Shown piece after piece: positions 7,815-17,203 of a DNA stretch of 64,000 bases. The first letter of the stretch is position 1, and the number at the start of each line of letters is the position of its first letter. The stretch is from assembly GCA_007859995.1 (NCBI GenBank), contig SMSL01000004.1:124001-188000 (forward strand), read 5' to 3'. Source of the DNA: Candidatus Brocadiaceae bacterium S225 (GTDB taxonomy: Bacteria; Planctomycetota; Brocadiia; Brocadiales; Scalinduaceae). A program made the translations under genes and the position numbers. The notes under the pieces were generated by a model. That model did not search any database and was not told where the DNA came from. It worked only from the letters and a program-made list of their open reading frames with translations.

Positions 7815-10580
7815 TTACAAAGGTAATGTAAATGAAAAGGTGCTTCCCTTTCCCGGCTCACTTTCTACCCATATCCTGCCACCATAATGTTTTACTATCT
7901 CTTTGCAGATGGGCAACCCAAGACCCGTCCCTTTCTGTTTTCCTTTAGTAGATGTGCCAGATTGTTTGAATCTATCAAATATCTTCTCATGATCAACTTC
8001 AGGTATACCACCGCCTGTATCTATTACACTTATAACTATATCGTGATTTATCTTCCTTGCCCTGCATGTTACGAATCCATTCTGTGTGAACTTCATTGCA
8101 TTTGAAATCAGGTTAATAACAACTTGCTCAAGCCTGTTCTTGTCACCCACAATCTCAGGCAAATCATCCTCGACATCACTTATTAGCTTAACACCGTACT
8201 CTACAAAAGAACCACTTGTAAGAGCTATTGCTCGTTTAATAATATCAGCTATGGAAATGTGTTCCGTCTTCCACTCAGTTTCTCCGCTTTCGATCTTCTC
8301 GATGTCAAGGAGGTCGTTTATAAGATCTGTCAACCTTCTACCCTCTAATATTATGATATCAAGGTCACTTTGCACTTTACTTATTGACTTTGCAACCTTG
8401 CTATCATCAGTTCTAACATTAGGAAAAATGAAATCTCGAAGTCTGCTGTTTATAACAGTTGCAAAGCCCAAAACCGCTGCCAGAGGTGTCCTTAATTCGT
8501 GTGATGCTAAGGATAAGAATTCCGTCTTCCGCTGATCGCTTTCTTGAAGTTTCTTATTTGCTTCTCTTAATGCAAGTGTTCTCGACTCCACTTTTTGCTC
8601 CAGTGCCTGGCTGTATTCCTCTAATTTATTTGACTTTTCTGACAATTGCTGTTTTGCATTCACTTCAAAGGTCCTATCCCTGATGATTCCCGTAAAATTA
8701 TATCGATTGTTTCCGGTATTCTGGAATGATAAAGACAATTCTATAGGGACTTCAACCCCTTCTTTTGTCTTTCCAAAAACTTCTATTGATCTGCCAATCA
8801 TTCTGGCTTGACCGGTTTGTAAAAACCGCTGTAATCCTTCCTCATGCTTTTTTTTGTATTTTTCAGGAATAATGATTGTTATTGATTTTCCCATGATTTC
8901 ACTCTTTGAATATCCGAAGATCTTTTCTGCGGAGTGATTCCAGACTCTAACACTGCCATCTTCATCAATACAGACTATAGCGTCATGAGCAGTTTCTATC
9001 AAATTCTCCGAAAACATCTCCGATCTTTTCATCTTTTCATCAACTTTTTTCTTCTCTGTTATATTTTTCTGTTGTCTAATGGCACCTTGAAATACACTTT
9101 CCTCATTAAGAAGAGGGTATATAAGCAGAAGGATTGTTTCTCCCGTAATCGGATCATCATATTCATCATATTCAGGTTTTAAACTTCCGGCACATTTTAC
9201 GAGTGAACATTTATGCAAGGCTGTGTCTGAGCAGCGAAATATCTCAGAGCATTTTTTCCCATATAGTTGTTTTTCGTCTATGTTAAAAACATCATAAAAT
9301 GCTTTATTTGCCCTGACAATTTTATAATTCTTGTCATGGATTGTAATAATATCAGGAATTGCATCAAAGATTATTGTCCACTCTTCACTACTCCTCTTTA
9401 TCTTAAATAAAAGCAAATCGTCACTCTTAATGGAACGGATGTCATAAGAGCTTGCTTGCCTGTGTTTATGCAACTCTGAATTAATTAGTTCTCCCAGTTT
9501 TTTTAAATCGTCCAGACTTCTATAATCCATTACCGGCTTCTCTACATCACGTTTTGAAATATTTCTGGTTACTTCTGAAGTTTTCGTTATAGAGTTTGTA
9601 ACTCTTGTAGAAACAAAAACGGCAACTAACACGATAACAATAATACTGGTTGCTCCAATAATGATAACGAAGTTTCTCAAATATATGATCGAAGCAAAGG
9701 CCTCAGAAACATGCTTGCTTGCCACTATAACCCAATCCATCACTTCAAAATATTTAGAGACACCAAGTACCGGGACATCTTTATAGTCAAGGTATATAGC
9801 AGCCATACCACTTCTATTATCAAATGTTGCTCGAACTCCCTCTGTATCAACAACCTGATTATACAAGGCATCATCTGCGAACCTTGATTCAGTAATCATT
9901 ACTTTATTATTATTTACAATATACATCTCTCCTGTCTCTCCCCATCCATCAGGCTGAGTTACTTGCCATGATTTTCCTTTAATTCCACGATGGATAACTC
10001 TACTGAGGCAATCACCATTATATCTATTAACGATTATGCCAATAGAGACTTGTCCACCTTTTATAAAAAGGACACTACTTACATCAAAGTAGGCATTCTG
10101 TTTATAATCTGGATGAGAATGTATATCAGATATATAAGAACCTCTTTTCAATGTTTCTGAGAAATATGTTTCACCTGAAACATCCCGACCTACCTGGCCG
10201 GCATCTGTTGAACTGATTACCTTACCGTTAAGGTCAGTGACAAACACCTCAAGGATATCAGAGTCAAGGGGTTTTTTGCTTGTAACAAGATGATTATTTA
10301 AAACGTTAGTATAATACTCTCTCATGTTATCCTTTCGGGCAATTTCTTCAGTACAGTTTTTAATGAATCCATCAGAACTAAAGTCGGCGGTACGTCCCTG
10401 TTTTCCTGATAAGAAAATTTCGATGTTATTCTGCAGCTCAAAAACCGCAATTTCTAATTGATCAAAAATGTTTTTTCTTACCACTTTGCTAGTGTGTAAA
10501 TAACAAAATACTGTTGTGACAGTAGCAATGAAAATGGATGGGAATAAGAACCAGAACAATATCTTGTTTTTTATAAACAT
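7815..10580 (-). CDS. Cache-PAS-PAS sensor histidine kinase
   Basis: A 921-residue membrane kinase. TM1 (about 7-27) and TM2 (about 305-325) bracket a Cache-type extracytoplasmic sensor. A HAMP-like linker, two PAS domains (about 405-515 and 525-645) and a coiled coil lead to HisKA with SHELRTP (H694) and HATPase_c with NLISNAMKFTQNG, DTGGGIP and GTGLGLP. The second PAS looks FixL-like (IPEKYKKKHEEGL), but the residue expected to be the haem histidine is arginine, so haem binding is doubtful. The first PAS contains several cysteines (FRCSDTALHKCSLVKC) that could hold a cofactor. It lies 60 bp behind a single-domain receiver and 23 bp ahead of the Hcp-like gene, so the three are probably one operon. 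Confidence 0.93.
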   Translation of the reverse strand: MFIKNKILFWFLFPSIFIATVTTVFCYLHTSKVVRKNIFDQLEIAVFELQNNIEIFLSGKQGRTADFSSDGFIKNCTEEIARKDNMREYYTNVLNNHLVTSKKPLDSDILEVFVTDLNGKVISSTDAGQVGRDVSGETYFSETLKRGSYISDIHSHPDYKQNAYFDVSSVLFIKGGQVSIGIIVNRYNGDCLSRVIHRGIKGKSWQVTQPDGWGETGEMYIVNNNKVMITESRFADDALYNQVVDTEGVRATFDNRSGMAAIYLDYKDVPVLGVSKYFEVMDWVIVASKHVSEAFASIIYLRNFVIIIGATSIIVIVLVAVFVSTRVTNSITKTSEVTRNISKRDVEKPVMDYRSLDDLKKLGELINSELHKHRQASSYDIRSIKSDDLLLFKIKRSSEEWTIIFDAIPDIITIHDKNYKIVRANKAFYDVFNIDEKQLYGKKCSEIFRCSDTALHKCSLVKCAGSLKPEYDEYDDPITGETILLLIYPLLNEESVFQGAIRQQKNITEKKKVDEKMKRSEMFSENLIETAHDAIVCIDEDGSVRVWNHSAEKIFGYSKSEIMGKSITIIIPEKYKKKHEEGLQRFLQTGQARMIGRSIEVFGKTKEGVEVPIELSLSFQNTGNNRYNFTGIIRDRTFEVNAKQQLSEKSNKLEEYSQALEQKVESRTLALREANKKLQESDQRKTEFLSLASHELRTPLAAVLGFATVINSRLRDFIFPNVRTDDSKVAKSISKVQSDLDIIILEGRRLTDLINDLLDIEKIESGETEWKTEHISIADIIKRAIALTSGSFVEYGVKLISDVEDDLPEIVGDKNRLEQVVINLISNAMKFTQNGFVTCRARKINHDIVISVIDTGGGIPEVDHEKIFDRFKQSGTSTKGKQKGTGLGLPICKEIVKHYGGRIWVESEPGKGSTFSFTLPL

Positions 10581-10640
10581 AATAGATACTTTCAGATATC
10601 AAAAATGTGCTGAAAAATTAATTGTACAACTAAGTAGTCC

Positions 10641-11006
10641 TTATCCAATTTTAGCAGTAATTTCATCTAGTAATTTTTCTTTTGTGACTGTTTTGTCAAG
10701 AAATGTAAGATTCGGTTCTACATCCATTAAGCTTTTATAACTATGTTTGGACTGGCTACTAATTATAATAACCGGAATATCTTCACACCCAGGCATACTC
10801 TTTAAGTATAGGAGAAACGTATCACCGGTCACCATATCCATTACTATGTCGAGAATAATCAAATCAGGTTTTTCTTTCTCTAATTCCAGCAACGCCTCAT
10901 CTCCATCATAGGCATGTATGAGCTTATAATCAGTGTCTTCCAGTAATTCAGTATAAAGATCATGAAAAACTTGATCGTCTTCCACTATCATTATGGTTTT
11001 ATTCAA
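10641..11006 (-). CDS. Single-domain response regulator
   Basis: A 121-residue stand-alone receiver: E9/D10/D11 acidic pocket, phospho-acceptor D53 (LIILDIVMD), S83/S84 switch position and K105 (FLDKTVTK). There is no output domain, so it works as a phosphotransfer or protein-docking module. It is the first gene of the receiver-kinase-Hcp operon. An AAGGAGGAAT ribosome site precedes the start. About 440 bp upstream, past a gene-free leader, is a cluster of three palindromes next to the end of a sigma-54 activator gene, which may control this operon. Confidence 0.92.
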   Translation of the reverse strand: MNKTIMIVEDDQVFHDLYTELLEDTDYKLIHAYDGDEALLELEKEKPDLIILDIVMDMVTGDTFLLYLKSMPGCEDIPVIIISSQSKHSYKSLMDVEPNLTFLDKTVTKEKLLDEITAKIG

Positions 11007-11443
11007 TTTTCATTCCTCCTTAAATAATTTAAAGTATTTGTAACAAATATACATTTTGCATTAATCTCTTTTGCCTTGAGTAAGAACAGGATTTAATATA
11101 CACAAAAAACATACCTTAAATTGGTATTTCTCTATATCTAAATATAACTGTCAACGAAATTGATCATTGCAAAATGAAATCTATTGTTAGATCAGCTTGT
11201 GTCATGAGGGGAATAATGAATTTGTTGAATAACATGTAGAAACCACGTGTTTCTTAAGTCTTTATATTTGATGGGTTAAAAGATTACGTGATTTTTTTAT
11301 GACATGTAATAAGGCAGGAAAAAATGAAGTTAATAACTTCATTAAAAAAGCAAAATCCGGTATTTTAAGTACTTAATAACGTTGAGTCGTCTTTGCGGGG
11401 CTTTGCTTGTATATTGAAATAATGAGTCGGCAATTCATAAAAG
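11007..11443 (-). other. Gene-free leader upstream of the receiver-kinase-Hcp operon
   Basis: This 437 bp AT-rich stretch has no coding frame that can be supported on either strand. I looked for a sigma-54 -24/-12 element reading toward the receiver gene and found GG and GC pairs only at wrong spacing. A G-rich patch (TTTGCGGGGCTTTGC) lies next to the palindrome cluster. Confidence 0.5.
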
Positions 11444-11494
11444 TGTCGCATGCGACAGTTGTGTCGATATCGACACGTGTGAGATATGCGACAC
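11444..11494. promoter_or_regulatory. Three tandem palindromes, candidate regulator-binding sites
   Basis: A perfect 14-bp palindrome TGTCGCATGCGACA (11444-11457), a perfect 16-bp palindrome GTGTCGATATCGACAC (11461-11476) and an imperfect third copy GTGTGAGATATGCGACAC (11477-11494) lie head to tail, 12 bp beyond the stop of the sigma-54 activator gene. All share TGTCG/CGACA-type half-sites. They have no loop, so they are not terminators. The pattern fits an upstream enhancer bound by a Fis-type activator, possibly the neighbouring one; that link is inference. Confidence 0.6.
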
Positions 11495-11506
11495 AGATTG
11501 AGGCGC

Positions 11507-13462
11507 TTATTGTGGCCTCTCCTCCTCCTCAGTTATATCAAGCTGTTTCATCTTTTTGTAGATTGTTGCCCTGTGTATGCCAAGTAAACGTGAAGCTTTT
11601 GCCTTATTCCAGCCAGTTTTTTCCAAAGCTTGAAGGATTTGAAGTCGATCAGTTATTTCATCTGTTCCTTTACGCAGTTTCTTATCAAATTTAATATTTT
11701 CAAATTCGTATGGTAGATTATTTACAGTAATCATATTTTCGTTACTGGTTGTAAAAGCATATTCCATAGTATTGTAGAGTTCCCTTATGTTACCCGGCCA
11801 TTTGTAGTCCATAAATATCTTTAAAACATTTGGACATACAGATTTAATTTGTTTGTTTAATCTCACATTGAGTTTTTCTATAAAATGCTCTACTAAAAGT
11901 GGAATGTCTTCACGTCTATTCCTGAGAGGAGGGATAGCTATCTCCACTACTTTTAATCTATGATACAAGTCTTCTCTGAATTTCCCTTCATGAACCCTTC
12001 TTCGAAGGTTCTGGTTCGTAGCTGTAATTATCCTGACATTTGCTTTGATGGTTTTTGAGTCTCCAACACGTTCAAATACCTTTTCCTCAAGTATCCTTAA
12101 CAGGCGTAATTGCATCGTATCTGATATATCTCCTATTTCATCCAGGAAGATTGTCCCACCTTCAGCCTTTTGAAACCTTCCTACTCTATCACTTATGGCA
12201 CCCGTAAAAGCTCCCTTAACGTGTCCAAACAATTCACTCTCCAGTATACTGTCAGACAAAGAGGAACAACTTATCACAACATAAGGGATGTTTGCACTTT
12301 TTTTCCCATAGTCATGCAACGCTTCAGCTACCAACCTCTTTCCTGTACCACTTTCACCCGTAATCAACACTGTAGTAGGTTTGTCTGATAGAATTTCAAT
12401 CATAGAGAATACCTTCTGTATAGTAACACTTTTTCCTATGATATTATGTAAACGTCGAGGCTCATGTAACTCACCCTCAAGGGATGCAAGTCTGGTTTCA
12501 TCTCTTAAGACTATGACACAACCATTAAATTGTTCCTGATTGTCACAAATCGGGTATGATGTTATGCTGACTAATGTTTTACGTTTGTCATTTTTGAAGC
12601 ATTCAAAACGGCGTCTTTCAGCAGGAAGTTTTTTCTTCGCTGTTTCAAAAATATCTTCAAGGCATACTCCGCTACATCCTTTTATGAATGACTGAAACTT
12701 TTTACCTCTTGCACTTTCAATATCAGGGAAGCCGCAAATTTCTCTTGCCAGGTCATTGAATTCAAGTATCCTCAGTTCACTATCTACTATAATAATACCA
12801 TCTTTAACACTCTTAAAAATTGCCTGAAGATTTCTTTTATGCTCCCAGCTCTTCAAAAGTACTCTATTGAATTTCTCATCAATATTTATCTGTTCGGTGA
12901 TATCTTCCATGCACAATAAAATCAATTTACTTTCTTCTCTGCCATTAATTATGTGTTGCGCATTAAGTAGAAACACTTTTTTCCCAAGGGATTCAAAATC
13001 ATGCACAATCATATAATCAACTATTTTGCCTTTATCTGGCAGATTTTCTTCTAAAAGCTGCCTCAATCTTGGAATATTCCACTCGCGATTTCCAAGTTCA
13101 TAAATTAATTTACCTAGAGTATCTTGAGGAGAAACAACGAACGTCTTATAAAATGGCTTGTTTGCAGTAATTACACATAATCTGGAATCCAACACGATAA
13201 GCGGTTTACGTGCTGTTTCAATAATATATTCAGCATATTCACGTGCCGCAAGTAAGGACAAGTCTTCTCGTTCTTTCTGGGTCCTACGGAGTTCATCATT
13301 CTGTTTTTCAAGCTCAATCTGTTTTATCTGAAGCTTATTTGCCAGTTTGCGAACTTCATCATCTGACAGTTTCTCTATTGGTATTAATACCGGCTTATGC
13401 TTTGCCTCTGTTTTTTGCCTCAGTTCAGCAGATTTCTTATCTTTGATATGGCTTGTCTTCAT
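11507..13462 (-). CDS. PAS-containing sigma-54-dependent transcriptional activator
   Basis: A 651-residue enhancer-binding protein. A basic N-terminus and coiled coil (about 35-70) lead to PAS domains at about 73-190 and 210-325, the second with cysteines (GCSGVCLED). The AAA+ domain has Walker A GESGTGK (369-375), the sigma-54 contact loop GAFTGA (417-422) and Walker B FLDEIGD (439-445). The C-terminus is a Fis-type helix-turn-helix (KAKASRLLGIHRATIYKKM). There is no receiver domain, so the signal is probably sensed by the PAS domains. It ends 12 bp before the palindrome cluster upstream of the receiver-kinase-Hcp operon. I did not find a convincing sigma-54 promoter there, so its target is open. 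Confidence 0.94.
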   Translation of the reverse strand: MKTSHIKDKKSAELRQKTEAKHKPVLIPIEKLSDDEVRKLANKLQIKQIELEKQNDELRRTQKEREDLSLLAAREYAEYIIETARKPLIVLDSRLCVITANKPFYKTFVVSPQDTLGKLIYELGNREWNIPRLRQLLEENLPDKGKIVDYMIVHDFESLGKKVFLLNAQHIINGREESKLILLCMEDITEQINIDEKFNRVLLKSWEHKRNLQAIFKSVKDGIIIVDSELRILEFNDLAREICGFPDIESARGKKFQSFIKGCSGVCLEDIFETAKKKLPAERRRFECFKNDKRKTLVSITSYPICDNQEQFNGCVIVLRDETRLASLEGELHEPRRLHNIIGKSVTIQKVFSMIEILSDKPTTVLITGESGTGKRLVAEALHDYGKKSANIPYVVISCSSLSDSILESELFGHVKGAFTGAISDRVGRFQKAEGGTIFLDEIGDISDTMQLRLLRILEEKVFERVGDSKTIKANVRIITATNQNLRRRVHEGKFREDLYHRLKVVEIAIPPLRNRREDIPLLVEHFIEKLNVRLNKQIKSVCPNVLKIFMDYKWPGNIRELYNTMEYAFTTSNENMITVNNLPYEFENIKFDKKLRKGTDEITDRLQILQALEKTGWNKAKASRLLGIHRATIYKKMKQLDITEEEERPQ

Positions 13463-13678
13463 ACTTAAATTCGACCTGTTAGTAACCTATTCTACTGTTA
13501 AGATTCCCTGCACCCTCTTCTGTTTGTATAATATTGAACTATTCGTTTCATCCTGACATTTTTTTATGCTTCTGTCAAATTAAGAAATCCCAGTTATTTT
13601 ATTAATGCAAGGGTTTAATAATTAATATGTAAACAAACAACGGTGAAAAACAATTAAATCTATATGTATAGGAAGAAA

Positions 13679-15355
13679 CTAGGGTTTCTCTTCTTTTGCA
13701 AGACGCAGGTTGGTTTTCAGTGTTTTCGTGTCGGGGTGATCATTGCCCAGCCTCACCTGAATAACAGATAATGCCTTCTCAAGGTGTTCGATTGCCTTGT
13801 CGTATTCTCCTTTTGCATTCAAGGCTGCTCCAAGGTTATTCCTATAAGTAGCAACATTTGAATGTTTTTCGCCAAAGGTCTTTATATCTGACATTAACGC
13901 CTTTTCAAGATATTCAATTGCCTTGTCGTACTCTCCCTTAGCGTTCCAGGCTACTCCAAGATTGTTCCTGTATGCAGCGATATTCGGATGATCTTCACCG
14001 AAGTTATTTAGATCAGATTCAAGTGCCTTCTCATAATATTCAATTGCCTTGTCGTACTTACCTTTTGCCCGCCAGGCATCTCCCAGGTTGTTCCAGCGGG
14101 TAGCAACTTTTGGATGGTTTGCGCCGAAGTTATTTAAGTCAGATTTCAGCGCCATCTCATAGTACTCAATTGCCTTGTCATATTTACCTTTTGTTTTCCA
14201 TGTTGCTCCCAGGTTGTTTCGATAAGTAGCGACATTCGGATGATCTTCACCAAAGTTCTCTAAATCAGATTGCAACGCCTTCTCAAAGTATTCAATCGCC
14301 TTGTCGTAATTTCCCTTTCCGTTCCACGCGGCACCCAGGTTATTTCGGTAAGTAGAGGCATTCGGATGGTCAGTAATCAGAGGGCCAATCAATTCTACAA
14401 ACCATTTCTGTTTTCTCGCCTCTTTCCACATGTCGTAAGGCAGTATTTCATCATTACGTATAAGCCTCCATGCCTTTTCCCTTTCGACGTCATTGGCGTA
14501 CCCTTCCAGATTGATTCTCGCCTGCTGTTCATCACCCTTCAGCCAGTACCATAATGCAAGCAGCTCTTTATCTGCACTTTTGGCATCAACGTAATTAAAA
14601 ACCTCATTTGCCTCTGCTTCATTCTTTAAATAGAGCAGGTTGTTTGCTAAACTTAACATTGCGGAATCACTGTTTTTCCCCTTCGCGTATTTTTTAGATA
14701 ACTTGATCGCCTTGTCATATTTGCCCAGTTGATATGCGATCCTTGACGCCAGAGCATACGCTTTACCTTTATTAAATGTGTTTAGGTGTCTTTCGATTTC
14801 ATAGAGCACCGGTTTTGCCTCTTTATAAACCTGTTTTAGCGCCATAGTATCACCTCGTGACAGGTAAAAGCCGGACCATGCAACATGCATTTTAAGCCAA
14901 TACCTCCTGGGGTCGTCTTTGTCCATTCTGATGATGGCCTCATCATAATATGAAATAGCATCCGCATAATCTCCCAGAGAATGTTGGAGGCTGCCCATGT
15001 TCAGCAGGGTAATAAAATCATCAGATGCTCCATCGCTATAGCGTAGAGATTCCTGAAAAGCATAGATCGCTTTGGTGTATTCTCCCATTAATGTGAAAAT
15101 GCATCCCTTTTCATTGTACCCCCAGCTATAAGTCACATTCATGCTGCAGTTGTTAATATATTCATCAATTAACTCCATGGCTTTTTTCAGCTTGCCTTGA
15201 GCTTTAAGTGATACAATTACTGACTCTCTGGTTTTCCCTGCAGCTGAGACCTTTTGTTCAAATATCAGGTTTAATAGAAAGAAGCCGGAGACTATCAATA
15301 CACAAAAGATAATCCGGTTTAAATTTTTCCGTATTGAGTGGAACTCTGTTTTCAT
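13679..15355 (-). CDS. Exported or membrane-anchored TPR protein
   Basis: A 558-residue protein with an N-terminal hydrophobic segment (IIFCVLIVSGFFLLNLIF) and an AAG end typical of a signal peptide or anchor. Degenerate TPRs follow, then five near-identical 42-residue repeats (core YRNNLGAAWNAKGEYDKAIEY...LEKAL) of the kinesin-light-chain-like TPR type. TPRs form scaffolds that bind other proteins; no catalytic domain is seen. The start used is the methionine just before the hydrophobic segment; an upstream ATG would add 20 polar residues. The ribosome site is weak for both. It stands alone between gene-free stretches, so the context gives no partner. Confidence 0.85.
   Translation of the reverse strand: MKTEFHSIRKNLNRIIFCVLIVSGFFLLNLIFEQKVSAAGKTRESVIVSLKAQGKLKKAMELIDEYINNCSMNVTYSWGYNEKGCIFTLMGEYTKAIYAFQESLRYSDGASDDFITLLNMGSLQHSLGDYADAISYYDEAIIRMDKDDPRRYWLKMHVAWSGFYLSRGDTMALKQVYKEAKPVLYEIERHLNTFNKGKAYALASRIAYQLGKYDKAIKLSKKYAKGKNSDSAMLSLANNLLYLKNEAEANEVFNYVDAKSADKELLALWYWLKGDEQQARINLEGYANDVEREKAWRLIRNDEILPYDMWKEARKQKWFVELIGPLITDHPNASTYRNNLGAAWNGKGNYDKAIEYFEKALQSDLENFGEDHPNVATYRNNLGATWKTKGKYDKAIEYYEMALKSDLNNFGANHPKVATRWNNLGDAWRAKGKYDKAIEYYEKALESDLNNFGEDHPNIAAYRNNLGVAWNAKGEYDKAIEYLEKALMSDIKTFGEKHSNVATYRNNLGAALNAKGEYDKAIEHLEKALSVIQVRLGNDHPDTKTLKTNLRLAKEEKP
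13733..14362 (-). repeat. Five tandem 126-bp repeats inside the TPR gene
   Basis: Each unit codes one 42-residue TPR beginning N/K-(V/I/A)-A/S-T/A-Y/R-R/W-N-N-L-G and ending FG-x2-HP or a close variant. The first four units are the most alike and the last is the most divergent. The similarity holds at DNA level (repeated CCTTGTCGTA and CAGGTTGTT-type words), which points to recent unit duplication. Confidence 0.85.
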
Positions 15356-15841
15356 AATTACAACTTGCTTTTTATTGTATGGGTTAAAATTATATGGGAA
15401 AAACGACACATACATACTATGCTTGCCGCTAAATTATCGATCATGGAATTGGGGGCAGGGCTATAATGTTTCTTAATATTTATATCATCGGGAGCCTGAA
15501 TCTTTTCAAGCCGCCAATATTATGCTTCTCTACAGTGAAATTCAAGTTAATTTTGAACCTGCAAGTCTTGCCACAACCTTTTTCAGCATGTCAACAAGAT
15601 AAGCAAACGTGTGGTGCGAGGTATGGTGGATTAAACGCCTGTCCGCCAGTTTGTCAGGCGGGAAGTGAATCCACCTCTTTTTTATACAATAAAACGGAAA
15701 TCATCCCGATTTGTTTTCGCATTTGAAAAATAAAACCCTTAATTCAATGACATAACCATGCGAAGGAAGGAAGGGGCGGTGTTAAATATATAAGTTTTTT
15801 AAGCTTATTGATCAATTACGGTTTTTACATTCATATCTGTC
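15356..15841. other. Gene-free stretch with a hairpin repeat
   Basis: There is no supportable gene here. A short minus-strand frame near 15550-15625 (YLVDMLKKVVARLAG) reads like a coding fragment, but it has no start and I do not recognise it. The GGTGGATT hairpin repeat lies directly beside it. Confidence 0.4.
15625..15675. repeat. GGTGGATT hairpin repeat, copy 1
   Basis: Outer arms GGTGGATT and AATCCACC enclose a GC-rich inner hairpin (CGCCTG ... CAGGCG). Two more copies of the same outer arms lie at 16475 and 16535. The form is typical of REP-like or MITE-like non-coding repeats. Confidence 0.65.
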
Positions 15842-15869
15842 TTGACAAAGCTGTATATTATTATAGGAT
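15842..15869 (+). promoter_or_regulatory. Sigma-70-type promoter of the universal stress gene
   Basis: TTGACA, 16-bp spacer, TAGGAT, about 60 bp upstream of the start codon. The same -35 and a similar -10 recur upstream of other genes in the window. Confidence 0.6.
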
Positions 15870-15928
15870 AAGTGCGACATGGAACTGTAACGGGTAGAAC
15901 ATTGTGGGGGAGGGGGGAGTAAAAAATT

Positions 15929-16393
15929 ATGAAACATATTCTTGTGACAACAGATTTTTCTGAAGCGGCTGAGTCCGCATTTGATTATGCCAGGGAGCAA
16001 CTCGAACTTGTGGGAAAAGAGAACAGCAAGATTAGCCTGTTAAAAATAATTGATGTCGTCCCACCTGCAGGCATTAAGTTTGAGTATGGATTGGCGCTTC
16101 CTGACAAAAAAGGGATGATGGAGAAAGTATACAGACACGCTTCAGAACAAATTCAGGAAATAGCGAAAAAACAATTTGCCGGTTTTACTGTTGAAACGGT
16201 CGTTGTTAAACCGAAGAAAGCTGTTTATCAGGAAATTATAAATTTTGCGAAAGCTAATGATGTAAGTTTGATAGTGATGTCGACCCATGGGCGGACCGGA
16301 GTGAAGCACTTTCTATTAGGAAGTGTCGCTGAACGCGTAATACGCCGCTCTCCATGTCCCGTCATGATTGTCCCCGCAAACAAAAAAACGTAA
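15929..16393 (+). CDS. Universal stress protein (UspA family)
   Basis: A 154-residue single-domain Usp: an N-terminal MKHILVTTDFS strand-loop and a C-terminal ATP-binding signature (STHGRTGVKHFLLGSVAERV followed by CPVMIV), so it belongs to the nucleotide-binding subgroup. Length is normal for the family. A run of G-rich bases ending GGGGGGAGT gives the ribosome site, and a good promoter lies upstream. It is the only plus-strand gene in the first 31 kb and stands alone. GGTGGATT hairpin repeats lie on both sides. Confidence 0.93.
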   Translation: MKHILVTTDFSEAAESAFDYAREQLELVGKENSKISLLKIIDVVPPAGIKFEYGLALPDKKGMMEKVYRHASEQIQEIAKKQFAGFTVETVVVKPKKAVYQEIINFAKANDVSLIVMSTHGRTGVKHFLLGSVAERVIRRSPCPVMIVPANKKT

Positions 16394-16474
16394 TGGCGAA
16401 AAAGTATTGACATCTATATTCATATTAAAACGGTAACCTTCTGCTGCCGGTGACGACTCCTTACCCGGTTGTAA

Positions 16475-16502
16475 GGGTGGATTAAACGAAGCGAATCCAC
16501 CC
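16475..16502. repeat. GGTGGATT hairpin repeat, copy 2
   Basis: A perfect 9-bp stem GGGTGGATT / AATCCACCC with a 10-base loop (AAACGAAGCG), 80 bp after the universal stress gene. It may also serve as a transcription stop, but no T-tract follows. Confidence 0.65.
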
Positions 16503-16534
16503 TCATTTTACGGTATCAACACATGGGCATATTC

Positions 16535-16565
16535 GGTGGATTCGACCTAATGGCCTTAATCCACC
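16535..16565. repeat. GGTGGATT hairpin repeat, copy 3
   Basis: Arms GGTGGATT and AATCCACC with a 15-base loop, 32 bp beyond copy 2. The three copies share the arms but not the loops, as expected of a dispersed palindromic repeat. Confidence 0.6.
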
Positions 16566-16651
16566 CTGCCCAAATATCGCCAAGTCCACCCGTAGGGCGC
16601 TACTGCACCGCAAAATGGAGGAATCTTTTGCCAAAAGCAGAAATTACATAC

Positions 16652-16942
16652 TCAGATGCTTTCAATCCGGATGTTGTACTTATCATCTCTGGCCTCAATA
16701 CTTATTTTATACTTCATTCCAACTTCCAGAAATTCCTGGATACTCGTGGTTATTTCGTTGCCGCTTAAAAGTCTCTTATTCTCTGTATCAGCGACACGAT
16801 CGTCAACGTGGCTTGCGTCTGTAACATCATCATCATAAATGTGGCTTGGGTGGTCTTTTTTCTCTTTGTATAGTCCGCACTGTCTTAACGAGCTTGCATC
16901 CTCATGTGATCTGTACCAATACCCTTCATAAATAGTTTCCAT
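16652..16942 (-). CDS. Small hypothetical protein
   Basis: A 96-residue acidic and polar protein that I do not recognise. It has no signal peptide, membrane segment or known motif. The N-terminal half is rich in Tyr, His and Asp (GYWYRSHEDASS, HPSHIYDDDV); the C-terminal half (IQEFLEVGMKYKISIEARD) reads as a helix-strand unit. It is kept as real because a strong AAGGAGG site sits 6 bp before the ATG and a TATAAT lies about 50 bp upstream. It lies between hairpin repeats and a frameshifted remnant, so it may belong to the same acquired segment. Confidence 0.55.
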   Translation of the reverse strand: METIYEGYWYRSHEDASSLRQCGLYKEKKDHPSHIYDDDVTDASHVDDRVADTENKRLLSGNEITTSIQEFLEVGMKYKISIEARDDKYNIRIESI

Positions 16943-17203
16943 TATATCCTCCTTTTCGTTTATCGTTTTTAGCCTTACAACTAACGTTCATTATATTCTA
17001 TTAATGACAAAATGCAAGTGTGCCGGGGCAGGTTGGTGGGAAACGGAGCATACATCGTACCCTCTCTGGTTAAGATATCGACAGGCATCTTGAATATCAT
17101 TCGTAATAAGGGCATTTCTAGCAAATTTCATAACCGCCTGATTTAGTGTATCTTATGTTGTTATCACACAATCTTATTTGCGAGGACTTCATTTTAAATT
17201 TTG
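16943..17203. other. Gene-free stretch next to a gene remnant
   Basis: There is no gene with a ribosome site. A minus-strand frame of about 46 codons (MKFARNALITNDIQDACRYLNQRG) is open but has no supporting signal and is not recognised. It may be part of a decayed gene together with the frameshifted remnant beside it. Confidence 0.35.

Noticed and set aside
7815-10580. FixL-type haem PAS in the sensor kinase
   Set aside because: The PAS resembles FixL, but the position of the haem histidine appears to be arginine.
11007-11443. Sigma-54 promoter for the receiver-kinase-Hcp operon
   Set aside because: GG and GC pairs are present but never at the required 10-bp separation.
15466-15726. Plus-strand open frame of 86 codons
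   Set aside because: It runs through the hairpin repeat, has no ribosome site and no recognisable motif.
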